In this document: positions 8,678 to 17,343 of the stretch, in pieces
Position numbering within the stretch: the stretch's first letter is position 1
How the letters are laid out: each line of letters opens with the position of its first letter
Source: Candidatus Methylomirabilis sp.
GTDB taxonomy: Bacteria > DYJV01
Assembly: GCA_020722945.1 (NCBI GenBank)
Contig: DYJV01000046.1
Location: 1-17,923 of the forward strand
DNA length: 17,923 nucleotides
Reading direction: 5' to 3'
The notes under the pieces: model-generated
Databases searched by the model: none
Seen by the model: the letters and a program-made list of their open reading frames with translations, nothing else
What the model was told of the DNA's origin: nothing
Program-made: the position numbers and the translations under genes

Positions 8678-9081
8678 AATAAATTTACCCCTATCCCGGA
8701 TATAATCCCTATACTCAGCCTAAATAAGACAGTTATATAACTTTTAACCCCTGCTTTTGATAAAACTATAGATTCAATTATCAAATTGTGTGCAATTCCA
8801 AGAACAAGACCTATTATGGTAACCTCTTTTGTGGAGAGGTTCATAGGTGTCATTGCTCCTATTGCAGCATAAAGATTAATCATAAATCCAGAGAGTAAAA
8901 CTATTGATGCTTCAGGGGGTAGCCCCATCAGAAGCATTAATGGTTTGAAAAAATCTCCTATATTATAAAAAAAGGTTGTATTTTTGAAGTAATCAACAAA
9001 AATGTATGTTGGGATAATATAGGGAACTATTTTTAAGGTTACATTTAAGCCGTTTTTCAGACCATTTTTGATAAGTTCCAT
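8659..9081 (-). CDS. Nucleoside-recognition (Gate) domain membrane protein, first half
   Basis: The 140-residue protein has several predicted membrane helices. Its GIAHNLIIES block (H98, E103) mirrors the His-Glu motif of the following gene and matches the Gate domain of nucleoside-recognition/SpmA-SpmB-like membrane proteins. It is the first gene of the minus-strand run, reading divergently from ispE across an AT-rich gap of about 80 bases. The pair encodes complementary Gate halves, likely a heteromeric inner-membrane transporter. The cargo cannot be read from sequence. The ATG at 9081 is preceded only by a weak GAGAG. Confidence 0.75.
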   Translation of the reverse strand: MELIKNGLKNGLNVTLKIVPYIIPTYIFVDYFKNTTFFYNIGDFFKPLMLLMGLPPEASIVLLSGFMINLYAAIGAMTPMNLSTKEVTIIGLVLGIAHNLIIESIVLSKAGVKSYITVLFRLSIGIISGIGVNLLWNLIS

Positions 9082-9099
9082 CTCTCAATTTTTAACATT

Positions 9100-9147
9100 A
9101 ATAATTTTTTATTTCAATTAGAATTTAGATGAAATAATTTTTTATTT
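9100..9147. repeat. 15-bp direct repeat in divergent promoter region
   Basis: The same 15 bases (AATAATTTTTTATTT) occur at 9100-9114 and 9133-9147, 33 bases apart, which is close to three DNA helical turns. They sit between the divergent Gate/mutS and ispE transcription units. They could be paired protein-binding sites or UP-like elements, or a local duplication. Low complexity makes chance plausible. Confidence 0.5.
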
Positions 9148-9163
9148 ATTGTATGAAATTTTT

Positions 9164-10015
9164 ATGGATTATAATTGTTCTTATATATTGCTCTCACCCG
9201 CAAAGATAAATGTTTTTTTAAAAGTTGTCTCAAAAAGGAGTGATGGTTTTCATAATATAGAGAGCCTTGTCCAAAAAATATCACTATTTGATACAGTCTC
9301 CATTATGATCAAAAATGATGGTAGAGCTGAGACAACTGTTGATTTTTCAAATTCTCCCAACATAGACAAAAAGAGTAATACAGTCACAAAATCTATAAAT
9401 TTATTTAGAGAGCTTACAGGGAATAGAGATTCTTACCTCATAAAGATCGATAAGTTAATCCCTGTTGAAGCTGGACTTGGCGGTGGGAGTTCAAATGCGG
9501 GAGTGATACTTAGATTCATTAATTTATTTTACCGAGAACCTCTTAACTTTGATGAGCTTATTGAAAAATCAGCTTTAATAGGCTCTGATGTCCCACTTTT
9601 TATTTCAAAGCAAAATACACTTATAATAAAAAATAAGGGTGAAGCTCTTGAATCAGCTCAAAATCCATTCCAAAATCATTCAATTTTACTTATAAAACCA
9701 GATTTTTCAATATCTACAAAATGGGCATACAAAAATTTAAATTTTGAGTTGACAAAACCAAAAAAAAATATTAGTAACTTTCACCTCTTTAATGATTTAG
9801 AAGATGTTGTTATCAGGGAATACCCCATTATACAGCATATCAAAACATTAATGCTTGCAAGTGGAGCTGATTTATCTCTGATGAGTGGAAGTGGTTCTTC
9901 ACTCTTCGGTTACTTTCCAGAGCGAGAAAGGATATTTAGTTGCATAGAGAGTATCAACCGCACTATTAAAGTGGATTGTAATTTTATCTACTTTATTTGC
10001 AAAAATATAATATAG
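9164..10015 (+). CDS. ispE: 4-diphosphocytidyl-2-C-methyl-D-erythritol kinase
   Basis: IspE phosphorylates CDP-methylerythritol in the MEP pathway for isoprenoid precursors. From the ATG at 9164 the protein is 283 residues, normal for the family. It shows the N-terminal SPAKINVFL (11-19), including the conserved lysine, and the GHMP-kinase ATP loop PVEAGLGGGSSNAG (from 100). GSDVP carries the catalytic aspartate, and the C-terminal SGSGSS is the third GHMP motif. An in-frame TTG at 9149 would add five residues, but ATG gives the usual distance to SPAKIN. No strong ribosome site precedes either. It opens the ispE, tRNA-Gln, prs, rplY, pth cluster, a gene order also known from Geobacter-type genomes. 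Confidence 0.94.
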   Translation: MDYNCSYILLSPAKINVFLKVVSKRSDGFHNIESLVQKISLFDTVSIMIKNDGRAETTVDFSNSPNIDKKSNTVTKSINLFRELTGNRDSYLIKIDKLIPVEAGLGGGSSNAGVILRFINLFYREPLNFDELIEKSALIGSDVPLFISKQNTLIIKNKGEALESAQNPFQNHSILLIKPDFSISTKWAYKNLNFELTKPKKNISNFHLFNDLEDVVIREYPIIQHIKTLMLASGADLSLMSGSGSSLFGYFPERERIFSCIESINRTIKVDCNFIYFICKNII

Positions 10016-10025
10016 ATTTTTACGT

Positions 10026-10099
10026 TGGGGTGTAGCCAAGTTGGTAAGGCACGGGGTTTTGGTCCCCGCATTTCGTGGGTTCGAGTCCTACCACCCCAG
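10026..10099 (+). tRNA. tRNA-Gln (anticodon UUG)
   Basis: A full cloverleaf folds here. The acceptor TGGGGTG pairs with CACCCCA. The anticodon stem CGGGG/CCCCG encloses the loop TTTTGGT with anticodon TTG, which reads CAA glutamine codons. The T arm is GTGGG-TTCGAGT-CCTAC with one G-T pair. The discriminator base is G10099 and the CCA tail is not encoded. It lies between ispE and prs with short gaps, so it is probably cut from a longer transcript. Confidence 0.97.
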
Positions 10100-10130
10100 C
10101 TTTTTTTAATTTTATTTACATGAGGATATT

Positions 10131-11072
10131 ATGAATGTAAAGCTTTTTACAGGTAATTCGAATATTCAATTAGCAAAAGGGATATCAGATTCCATAGGTA
10201 TACCTATAAGCAGTGCTTCAGTCAAAAGATTCAGTGATGGCGAGATAAATGTTGAGATAAATGAAAGTGTCAGAGGAAAGAAAATCTTTGTCATCCAGTC
10301 AACATCCTTCCCAGCCAACGAAAATCTTATGGAACTTCTTATTATTGTAGATGCTCTAAAAAGAGCATCAGCAGCTTCAATAACAGCAGTGATTCCATAC
10401 TACTGTTATGCAAGGCAAGATAGAAAAGTTGCACCAAGAGCTCCAATTACTGCAAAGCTTGTTGCTGATCTTTTACAAACAGCAGGTATAGACAGATTGC
10501 TTACAGTTGATTTACATGCAGGTCAGATACAAGGTTTCTTTGATATACCTGTTGACCACCTATACTCACTTCCTGTTATGACCAATTATATCGAGAGCAA
10601 TATCTCATCAGATAAAAATGAAATAGTTGTTGTTTCCCCTGACGCAGGTGGAGTAGAGAGAGCAAGGCTCTTTGGCAAAAAATTAGAAGCAGGACTTGCA
10701 ATAATAGACAAAAGACGTGATAAACCAAATCAGAGTCAGGCTCTGCATGTTATAGGGGATGTTTCAAACAAGATTGCTGTAATTGTTGATGATATTGTTG
10801 ATACGGCTGGAACTTTATGTAACTCTGTAGATGCACTACTTGATAATGGAGCAGTTGCAGTATATGCTTGCATTACTCATCCTGTCCTTTCAGGGCAAGC
10901 TGTAGAGCGTCTCAATAACTCCAAAATCTCTAAACTAATAGTTACAGATACGATCCCTTGCAGAACAATTAAAGAGTGCAGTAAAATAGAAGTTTTATCT
11001 ATTGCAACTTTACTTGCAGAAGCAATTAAAAGAATACATCATGATGTTTCAGTAAGTTCATTATTTGATTAA
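10131..11072 (+). CDS. prs: Ribose-phosphate pyrophosphokinase (PRPP synthetase)
   Basis: Prs makes PRPP from ribose 5-phosphate and ATP, feeding nucleotide, histidine and tryptophan synthesis. The 313-residue protein is standard class I length. It has the flexible ATP loop YARQDRK, the metal-binding LTVDLHAGQIQGFF, SPDAGGVERAR, and the PRPP-binding loop DDIVDTAGT (220-228). The ATG at 10131 follows a GAGG ribosome site. It sits 31 bases after tRNA-Gln and 22 bases before rplY, within the ispE-prs-rplY-pth cluster. Confidence 0.97.
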   Translation: MNVKLFTGNSNIQLAKGISDSIGIPISSASVKRFSDGEINVEINESVRGKKIFVIQSTSFPANENLMELLIIVDALKRASAASITAVIPYYCYARQDRKVAPRAPITAKLVADLLQTAGIDRLLTVDLHAGQIQGFFDIPVDHLYSLPVMTNYIESNISSDKNEIVVVSPDAGGVERARLFGKKLEAGLAIIDKRRDKPNQSQALHVIGDVSNKIAVIVDDIVDTAGTLCNSVDALLDNGAVAVYACITHPVLSGQAVERLNNSKISKLIVTDTIPCRTIKECSKIEVLSIATLLAEAIKRIHHDVSVSSLFD

Positions 11073-11094
11073 TCATTTGGAGGCTTAAAAAGAA

Positions 11095-11715
11095 ATGGAA
11101 CAATTTACATTGACAGCTAAATTAAGAGAAACAGTATCCAAAAAAGATAGAAAAATATTTAAAAAAGATGGTATGATCCCAGCTATATTCTATGGTAAGC
11201 ATATAGAGAAGAATTTGCCTATATTTGTTGATTCTTTGGCTGTAAAAAAGATCATAAAAAAAGAGGGTGGCACCAATGCTTTTATAAAGCTCGAAATTGC
11301 AGCTGGAGTTAATAAATCAAATTATTTATCAATAATCAAGGATATTCAATTTGATTCAATTTATAGAATTCCTATTCATGTTGATTTTTACGCTGTTGAA
11401 GAGAAAGAGGAGCTTGAAGCAAATGTTCCGGTAGTTGCAAAAGGGACATCTATTGGTGTAAAAAATGGTGGGATACTTCAGATTTTAAGAAAAGAGCTGA
11501 CAGTAAGATGTTTGCCTCAGTATCTTCCTGAAAAGATAGAAATTGATGTTACCAATCTTGATTTTCACGATTCTGTTCATATAGAGGCTCTATCTCTACC
11601 AAATGTAAAATTTCTATTCGACTCTAATTTTACAGTTCTTACTATTGCATCTCCTACAAAGGAAACTGAGGCTAAAGTAGAGACTACAGAAGAGACTACA
11701 GGAGAGAATGCTTAA
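11095..11715 (+). CDS. rplY: Large ribosomal subunit protein bL25, CTC form
   Basis: The 206-residue protein is the long (CTC/TL5) form of bL25, which binds 5S rRNA. The N-terminal 5S-binding domain includes KDGMIPAIFYG and ends near residue 93 (PIHVDFYAV). A C-terminal beta domain of about 90 residues follows (VPVVAKGTSIGVKNGGIL... ), then an acidic Thr/Glu-rich tail. GGAG before the ATG at 11095 gives a good ribosome site. The stop codon directly abuts the GTG start of pth, so the two are co-translated. Confidence 0.95.
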   Translation: MEQFTLTAKLRETVSKKDRKIFKKDGMIPAIFYGKHIEKNLPIFVDSLAVKKIIKKEGGTNAFIKLEIAAGVNKSNYLSIIKDIQFDSIYRIPIHVDFYAVEEKEELEANVPVVAKGTSIGVKNGGILQILRKELTVRCLPQYLPEKIEIDVTNLDFHDSVHIEALSLPNVKFLFDSNFTVLTIASPTKETEAKVETTEETTGENA

Positions 11716-12317
11716 GTGGAGTTGGTTGATTATTCACTAATTGTAGGACTTGGAAATATTGGCAGCAGATATTCAGGAACAAGGCACAATGTTGGATTTT
11801 ATATTTTGGATAGTTTGACAGAGAGGTTTCAATTTCAATTTTCTAAAAAAAAAATTATAGGGTAGCTGAAAAGGTTTTTATACACAAAGATATCAAAAAA
11901 AAATTATATTTTCTCTACCCAGATACCTATATGAACCTCTCAGGTGAAGCAGTTGTTCAGTTTATAAAAGATTATAATTTAAATGATTTTTCAAATGAAA
12001 AGCTGATAGTAATTCACGACGATTTGGATTCAGATTTTGGAAAGATAAAAATTAAATTAAGCAGTGGTGACGGTGGGCACAATGGAATTAAATCCATGAT
12101 ATCTGCACTCAAATCTAATAATTTTTACAGATTAAAATTTGGTATTGGCAGACCTTTACTAAAAGAAGAAATTGTAAATTATGTTTTACAACCTTTCACT
12201 GTTCAAGAGCAGATTGTTCTTAAAAACCTTTCACACATAATAGAAAAGATAATTATTATTTTAGCGTTAACCAACAATATTAACATAGTTAGTAAATTTT
12301 TATGTTCTTCAAAATAA
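11716..12317 (+). pseudogene. pth: Peptidyl-tRNA hydrolase, frame broken at an A10 run
   Basis: Pth frees tRNA from prematurely released peptidyl-tRNA and is normally essential. The GTG at 11716 abuts the rplY stop, with AGGAGAG upstream. The first frame reads [18 protein letters not shown] (N14, catalytic H24), then runs into ten A residues at 11845-11854 and stops at 11863-11865. One extra A, or a -1 shift, joins it to the downstream frame [13 protein letters not shown]..., with HDD (about 101-103), GGHNG and the usual C-terminus. This gives about 200 residues, normal for Pth. All visible catalytic motifs are kept and there is no other damage, so decay is unlikely. A sequencing indel, or slippage on A10 restoring the frame, fits better. 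ATG 11931 alone would give a truncated 128-residue product. Confidence 0.88.
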
Positions 12318-12338
12318 TTTTATAATAGGAGGTTTCAT

Positions 12339-14336
12339 ATGGGCTTAGCGTCTATTTCGTGGCTTTTTGGTGGTTTAGGATTAGTTTTTGCTTTATACCT
12401 TTATAGGTATGTATCAAGTCAGCCTGCTGGTAATGAGAAGATGACAGAGATAGCTGATATGATACATGAAGGAGCATTAGCTTTTCTCAGAAAAGAGTAT
12501 CAGATTCTTGCAGGTTTTGTTGTAATTGTTACAATACTACTTGGTGTATTTATCAATATTCAGACAGCAATATCTTATTTTTTTGGTGCTGGAGCTTCCA
12601 TGTTTGCAGGGTTCTGTGGAATGACAGCAGCTACAAAAGCAAATGTAAGGACATCTCAGGCAGCTGCAACAGATGGCCAGTCAAAAGCACTCAATATAGC
12701 TTTCAATGGTGGTGCTGTTATGGGTATGGCTGTTGCAGGAATTGGTTTGTTGGGAGTAGGTTTTTTCTATATGATATGGGGTAAAGACCCTGTAACTGCT
12801 CAATACCTCAATGGTTTCGGTATGGGTGCAAGTTCGGTTGCTCTGTTTTCAAGAGTTGGTGGTGGTATATATACAAAAGCTGCTGATGTTGGAGCAGACC
12901 TTGTTGGAAAAGTAGAAGCAGGGATTCCTGAAGATGACCCACGTAACCCTGGTGTTATCGCTGATAATGTTGGTGATAATGTTGGTGATGTTGCTGGTTT
13001 GGGTGCAGATATATTTGAATCTTATGTAAACTCTATAATTGCTTCAATCGCTATTGCAGCTACTACTACTCTTCCTCTTCTTGCTGGCAATAGACTTGAA
13101 TATATGGCATACCCTTTGGTAATTGTTTTACTCGGAATAATTGCTTCAATGGCATCTATATATGCGATGAAAATATTTGAAAAAGGTGATCCTGCAGAGG
13201 CATTAAGATACAGCACATTTGCAGCAGCAGGAGTTTTCCTCGTTTTAGCTTTCTTTGCATGCTTATTTATGAAGCTAAATCTTGGAGCTTTCTGGTCTGT
13301 TCTTTTTGGGTGTATATCTGGTATCTTGATAGGTCTTATCACCGAATACTATACAGCAGCAGCTCCAGTCATGAGAATAGCTGAAGCAAGCAAAACAGGC
13401 CCTGCTACAACTGTAATTACAGGTATAGCTGTTGGTATGGAGAGTGTTGTTATACCTATAATTTTTATATGTATAGCAATTTTTGGCTCCTACAAATTAG
13501 TGGGTTTATACGGTATAGGTTTAGCAGCAGTTGGTATGCTTGCAACAGTTGGTGTTGTTATGTCAGTTGATGCTTACGGTCCTATTGCTGATAATGCAGG
13601 TGGAATATCAGAGATGGCAGGACTTGGGCATGAAGTTAGAGCTATTACAGACAAGCTTGATGCTCTTGGTAATACTACAGCTGCTATTGGAAAAGGTTTT
13701 GCTATCGGTTCTGCTGCACTTACAGCTTTGGCTCTCTTTTCTGCTTATGGATCAGCCGTAGGTATAACAAGTATAGATTTGATGAATCCTATGGTTGTTA
13801 TAGGACTCCTGCTTGGTGGTAGTATCCCATGTATTGTTGCGGCTTTTACTATGACATCAGTTGGTAAAGCTGCTTTTGCGATGATAGAAGAAATTAGGAG
13901 ACAATTCAGAGAAATCCCAGGTTTACTTGAAGGGACAGGCAAGCCTGATCCTGCAACTTGTGTTGCAATAAGCACAGCAGCAGCCCTCAGAGAGATGATT
14001 TTACCGGGACTTGTTGCAGTTATATTTCCTGTTGCAGTTGGTCTTGTTCTTGGAGCTGAAGCATTAGGTGGAGCTCTTGCAGGGGCTACTCTTTCAGGTG
14101 TTATCCTTGCTCTTTTTATGGCTAATGCTGGTGGTGCATGGGATAATGCTAAAAAAGCTATAGAAAAAGGTGATCTTGAAGGTGAGAAGAAAGGTTCAGA
14201 TGCTCACAAAGCTGCAGTAGTTGGAGATACAGTTGGTGATCCATTCAAAGATACCTCTGGTCCAGCTATGAATATCCTTATCAAATTGATGAGTATTGTG
14301 GCATTGGTTACTGCACCTCTTTTTGTTGTTTCTTAA
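12339..14336 (+). CDS. hppA: Membrane-bound ion-pumping pyrophosphatase, K+-dependent type
   Basis: This integral membrane enzyme hydrolyses pyrophosphate and pumps H+ or Na+ across the inner membrane. The 665-residue protein has many hydrophobic helices. It carries the family signature [20 protein letters not shown] (D183 region), [19 protein letters not shown] and the C-terminal [20 protein letters not shown]. The motif [10 protein letters not shown] (from G444) has Ala448 and Gly451, where K+-independent pumps have Lys and Thr, so this is the K+-dependent subfamily. Whether it moves Na+ or H+ cannot be decided here. A strong AGGAGG site (12327-12332) precedes the ATG. It follows pth by 21 bases and is closed by an intrinsic terminator. 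Confidence 0.96.
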   Translation: MGLASISWLFGGLGLVFALYLYRYVSSQPAGNEKMTEIADMIHEGALAFLRKEYQILAGFVVIVTILLGVFINIQTAISYFFGAGASMFAGFCGMTAATKANVRTSQAAATDGQSKALNIAFNGGAVMGMAVAGIGLLGVGFFYMIWGKDPVTAQYLNGFGMGASSVALFSRVGGGIYTKAADVGADLVGKVEAGIPEDDPRNPGVIADNVGDNVGDVAGLGADIFESYVNSIIASIAIAATTTLPLLAGNRLEYMAYPLVIVLLGIIASMASIYAMKIFEKGDPAEALRYSTFAAAGVFLVLAFFACLFMKLNLGAFWSVLFGCISGILIGLITEYYTAAAPVMRIAEASKTGPATTVITGIAVGMESVVIPIIFICIAIFGSYKLVGLYGIGLAAVGMLATVGVVMSVDAYGPIADNAGGISEMAGLGHEVRAITDKLDALGNTTAAIGKGFAIGSAALTALALFSAYGSAVGITSIDLMNPMVVIGLLLGGSIPCIVAAFTMTSVGKAAFAMIEEIRRQFREIPGLLEGTGKPDPATCVAISTAAALREMILPGLVAVIFPVAVGLVLGAEALGGALAGATLSGVILALFMANAGGAWDNAKKAIEKGDLEGEKKGSDAHKAAVVGDTVGDPFKDTSGPAMNILIKLMSIVALVTAPLFVVS

Positions 14337-14359
14337 TATTTAATATTAATTCAAAATAG

Positions 14360-14391
14360 AAAAGCCGAAGATTTTCTTCGGCTTTTTTTTT
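14360..14391 (+). terminator. Intrinsic terminator after hppA
   Basis: A 12-bp perfect stem (14360-14371 with 14375-14386, core AGCCGAAGA/TCTTCGGCT) has a 3-base TTT loop and runs straight into nine T residues (14383-14391). It lies 23 bases after the hppA stop. This is the clearest terminator in the window and ends the ispE-to-hppA cluster. Confidence 0.95.
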
Positions 14392-14827
14392 AACATCTAC
14401 TCTATTTTTAAATCCAAATTGTAAATTTCAATTTCTAATTGTGAGAGTTAAATTCTGTTAAAATTTGTGATATCTGAAGCACTTCTATAAGAATTTTGTC
14501 ATATCTATGGAAATACTCAAGCTTTGCCTATTGTATAGTGTCCCAAACAGATACAGGTATATTGATGAATGTGGGGTATCTACTTTTCTGCTTTAATTCT
14601 AAAATTTTTTTTAGACTCCTTTTGCCATCTTTGTTAAAATGACAGAGATAGTTTATCCTGAAATTTTCTCTTTTAAATAATAATGAAGAGGGGCAATACT
14701 CATTTTTTCTACAATATTGCTTTTTACAACAAAACAATAAAATTCTCCAAAGATTAAGTTTTATTATTATAATATATCTTTTAGAGCTTTTATTTGTGTA
14801 GATTTCTAAATCAGTTATAAAATTCTC
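14392..14827. other. Long intergenic stretch without a convincing gene
   Basis: These 436 AT-rich bases hold no gene I can support. A minus-strand frame at 14737-14528 would encode 69 residues from a TTG start. It is cysteine-rich near its N-terminus (CCKKQYC, then YCP) and ends in PVSVWDTIQ. It matches no family I know and has no ribosome site I can defend. It could be a gene remnant. No tRNA, strong hairpin or repeat is visible. Confidence 0.5.
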
Positions 14828-14851
14828 TTATTGCAAAAATATTTGCAATAA
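14828..14851. promoter_or_regulatory. Perfect 10-bp inverted repeat, likely operator of the receptor gene
   Basis: The half-site TTATTGCAAA (14828-14837) and its exact complement (14842-14851) surround the spacer AATA. It sits 3 bases upstream of TTGACA (14855-14860), a perfect -35 consensus, and 84 bases before the receptor ATG. Size, symmetry and place suit a dimeric regulator such as a Fur-superfamily (Fur/Zur) protein, and a Fur-family gene is nearby. The assignment to that regulator is inference. Confidence 0.65.
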
Positions 14852-14854
14852 TAA

Positions 14855-14860
14855 TTGACA
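14855..14860 (+). promoter_or_regulatory. -35 box (TTGACA) of the receptor promoter
   Basis: This is an exact -35 consensus just after the inverted repeat. No good -10 lies at the ideal distance; around 14877-14883 there are only weak matches (TTACTT/TACTTG) next to a small GTTAC/GTAAC hairpin at 14876-14889. A weak -10 would suit a regulated promoter. Confidence 0.4.
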
Positions 14861-14935
14861 GGTTTTATATTTTTTGTTACTTGTGTAACTCTATTTCTAA
14901 TATTCAATTTTCCAAATTTAAAATATGGGGAGAAA

Positions 14936-16987
14936 ATGAGATATATTCTAATATTAATAACTATTTTTTTATTTTATACTTTTTTATTTGCTGAAAAAGA
15001 GGGTATTGATAGTAATTTTAATAGAGATATATTTAATATAGAAACAATTGTTGTGCCGGGAAGTGCAATTAGTGGTGAGAAGGAGGAGATTGAAAGTTCT
15101 ACCCTCAAGCTTCATAAAGTGGTTGATTTATCTGAAATTCTTTCAGATGAGTTAGTTGAAATTCAGATGATACGTAAAAGTATGTATGGCAATGAGGTTT
15201 CGATACGTGGTTTTGGTCAGGAGAATATGAAAGTTTTTCTGGATGGTGGGGTTATCGAAGGAGCTTGTGGAAGTCGTAAGGATCCTTCACTTTCACATAT
15301 TAATCCTTTAATGGTTGAAAAAATAGTTGTTCAGGAGGGGCCTTTTGATGTTACAAAGTTAGGTTCTTTAGGGGGGTATATAGATATTACTACAAAAAAG
15401 CCTAATTCATCTTTTGAAGGGGAGATACTTGGAAAGGCTGGAAGTTACGGTTTTAATAGTAGTGGTTTTGTAATAGGTGGTGGAACTGAAAAAATCAAAG
15501 GTTCTTTAGGTTATAATTTTTCTGAGTCAGACCAGTATAAAGATGGAGCTGGTGAAAGAGTTTGGGAGAAAAGAGAAGGTCTTCAAGCTGCTTACAACAA
15601 GAGGGGTAAAGATTTAAAAGCATTCCAAAAAAGTGATATATGGGGGAAAGTAGAGATTTATCCCCTCCAAAATCACACAATGTCGTTGGAACATACCTAT
15701 GGTAAAGGTGAAGATATTCTCACTCCGAGAGCTCTATTTGATATAGATGAGGAGATAAGTAATTTAAGCAAAGTAAGCTGGGAGATAAAAAATCTTGGTG
15801 TTTTATCAGATAAAATTACTATTTCTATGTATCGCAATGATGTAGAGCATTTACCTTTTCAAAAATATAGAAATGTTTCTGCTCCAAAAAATAATAAAGC
15901 AGAGTCTATTATTAACGGTGGCACAATTCAAAATATTACTAAAACTGATTTTGCCAATTTTATATATGGATTTGATTTTTATTTTCGTGATTGGTGGGCA
16001 GATGTTTACAACACTCTAACAAATGTTAAAATAAATGACAACCTAATACCCTCTGTAGAATCTAAAAATTTTGGTGGATATTTTCAAATGAATAAAGTTT
16101 TTGATAAAATGGAGTTTGGGTTTGGCTTGAGATACGACCTATTTCAGCAACAAGCTGATGAAGAATTAATTTTTACAAAATTTATTACCAATGAAAATAG
16201 TCAAACTGATAATTTATTAGGTGGAAATATTTCATTTAAATACTTTTTTGATAAGGATACAATGTTTTTTGGAGGGATTGGTCGTAGTTACAGAACACCA
16301 ACATCCATTGAGCGATACATTCAGAGTAATTCTAAATTTTTTGGTAACCCATGTATAGAGCCTACAGCTAATACAGAATTTGACTTAGGATTCAAATGTA
16401 TCTATGGAAATTGGATGCTTCAAAGTAAAGTTTTCTACTCTTTTCTAAAAGATTACATATATCAGGAGAAAAATCTTTCTGGTTATAAAAGTTATACGAA
16501 TATTGATGCTCACATTTTTGGTGGAGATATTAAAGTTATTACTGAACTGGGGTATAGATTTTCTCTTGAAAGTGGTCTTGCTTATCAAGTAGGACGAAAA
16601 GATAGTTTCCCTGATAATAATATGGATAGAGATCTTGGGCAAATTGCTCCATTAAAAGGGAAATTAAGTTTAAACTATAACAAAAATGATTCAAATAGTA
16701 AAAGTGGAGCATTTGGAACTCTTGAATTAATACACTCTGAAGCAGCAGTGGATGTTGATACCGATGTAGGAGAGAAAAAACTTCCAGCATGGGATATTGT
16801 AAATTTACGTGTTGGCTACCAATTTAGAGCGTTTAATTTAAATATAGGTGTAGATAATATTTTTGATAAAGAGTATGCTGTGGCAAATTCTTATGAATGG
16901 GATGCATTGGGAGGAAGTGGAGCAAACCCATCAATTATTAATGAACCGGGGAGATTCATCTATCTTACAATTGGGTATAATTTTTAG
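14936..16987 (+). CDS. TonB-dependent outer-membrane receptor, OprC/NosA-like
   Basis: This 683-residue outer-membrane receptor takes up a bound ligand with TonB energy. The ATG at 14936 has GGGGAGA upstream and begins a clear signal peptide (MRYIL...FLFA, cut near A19). A longer frame from TTG 14855 would put the promoter box inside the gene. A TonB-box-like ETIVV (36-40) is followed by the plug domain ([31 protein letters not shown]) and a beta-barrel ending in ...YLTIGYNF. The plug motif ACGSRKDP (C111) resembles the CxxxM copper site of OprC/NosA, but Lys115 replaces Met. DVEHLP (H305) resembles the HxM site, but with Pro instead of Met. A metal ligand is likely; which metal is open. It faces a Fur-family gene across 356 bases. 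Confidence 0.85.
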   Translation: MRYILILITIFLFYTFLFAEKEGIDSNFNRDIFNIETIVVPGSAISGEKEEIESSTLKLHKVVDLSEILSDELVEIQMIRKSMYGNEVSIRGFGQENMKVFLDGGVIEGACGSRKDPSLSHINPLMVEKIVVQEGPFDVTKLGSLGGYIDITTKKPNSSFEGEILGKAGSYGFNSSGFVIGGGTEKIKGSLGYNFSESDQYKDGAGERVWEKREGLQAAYNKRGKDLKAFQKSDIWGKVEIYPLQNHTMSLEHTYGKGEDILTPRALFDIDEEISNLSKVSWEIKNLGVLSDKITISMYRNDVEHLPFQKYRNVSAPKNNKAESIINGGTIQNITKTDFANFIYGFDFYFRDWWADVYNTLTNVKINDNLIPSVESKNFGGYFQMNKVFDKMEFGFGLRYDLFQQQADEELIFTKFITNENSQTDNLLGGNISFKYFFDKDTMFFGGIGRSYRTPTSIERYIQSNSKFFGNPCIEPTANTEFDLGFKCIYGNWMLQSKVFYSFLKDYIYQEKNLSGYKSYTNIDAHIFGGDIKVITELGYRFSLESGLAYQVGRKDSFPDNNMDRDLGQIAPLKGKLSLNYNKNDSNSKSGAFGTLELIHSEAAVDVDTDVGEKKLPAWDIVNLRVGYQFRAFNLNIGVDNIFDKEYAVANSYEWDALGGSGANPSIINEPGRFIYLTIGYNF

Positions 16988-17343
16988 TTACCCCAAGTTT
17001 CTTGAAAAAATAATTAATTACTGTTATTGATATTATTGAATGTCTAATTTTTGTTCTATGCTTTACATTTTAACTTGCTATTGGGAAAAGAATTAAAAAT
17101 TTTATTTACTCAAATTTTTCTACTTTTTTTGATCTGAAAGTTTTTGAAAATTTCATCTGAAAAATTTTTTGAATAAACTTGATGCAAAGGTTTTTTTAAA
17201 TTTTTGCTCAAAAGTAAAAATGGAAAAGGTTCTCCTCTGTTGAGTGTCAACCGAATTGTGAATAATTTTAAACTTTGTTTTAAAAGATTAAATTCCCTTG
17301 TCTGATGATTTACTTTTCAGGAAGAGATTCAATATTTTAATTT
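16988..17343. other. AT-rich gap between convergent receptor and Fur-family genes
   Basis: These 356 bases hold no supportable gene or RNA. Visible items are a small CAAG-TTT-CTTG hairpin just after the receptor stop and an imperfect repeat of about 23 bases (ATCTGAAA at 17132 and again at 17155). No strong intrinsic terminator is seen for either gene. Confidence 0.5.

Noticed and set aside
14528-14737. Minus-strand 69-codon frame, cysteine-rich, possibly a transposase remnant
   Set aside because: No recognised motif, a TTG start without a clear ribosome site, and no matching inverted repeats nearby.
14855-14935. Upstream extension of the receptor from a TTG codon
   Set aside because: It would place TTGACA inside the gene and add a second hydrophobic leader; ATG 14936 has a good ribosome site and a normal signal peptide.
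17132-17178. Two imperfect ATCTGAAA...TTTTTGAA units as a tandem repeat
   Set aside because: Only two copies, low complexity and no structure beyond AT-rich similarity.
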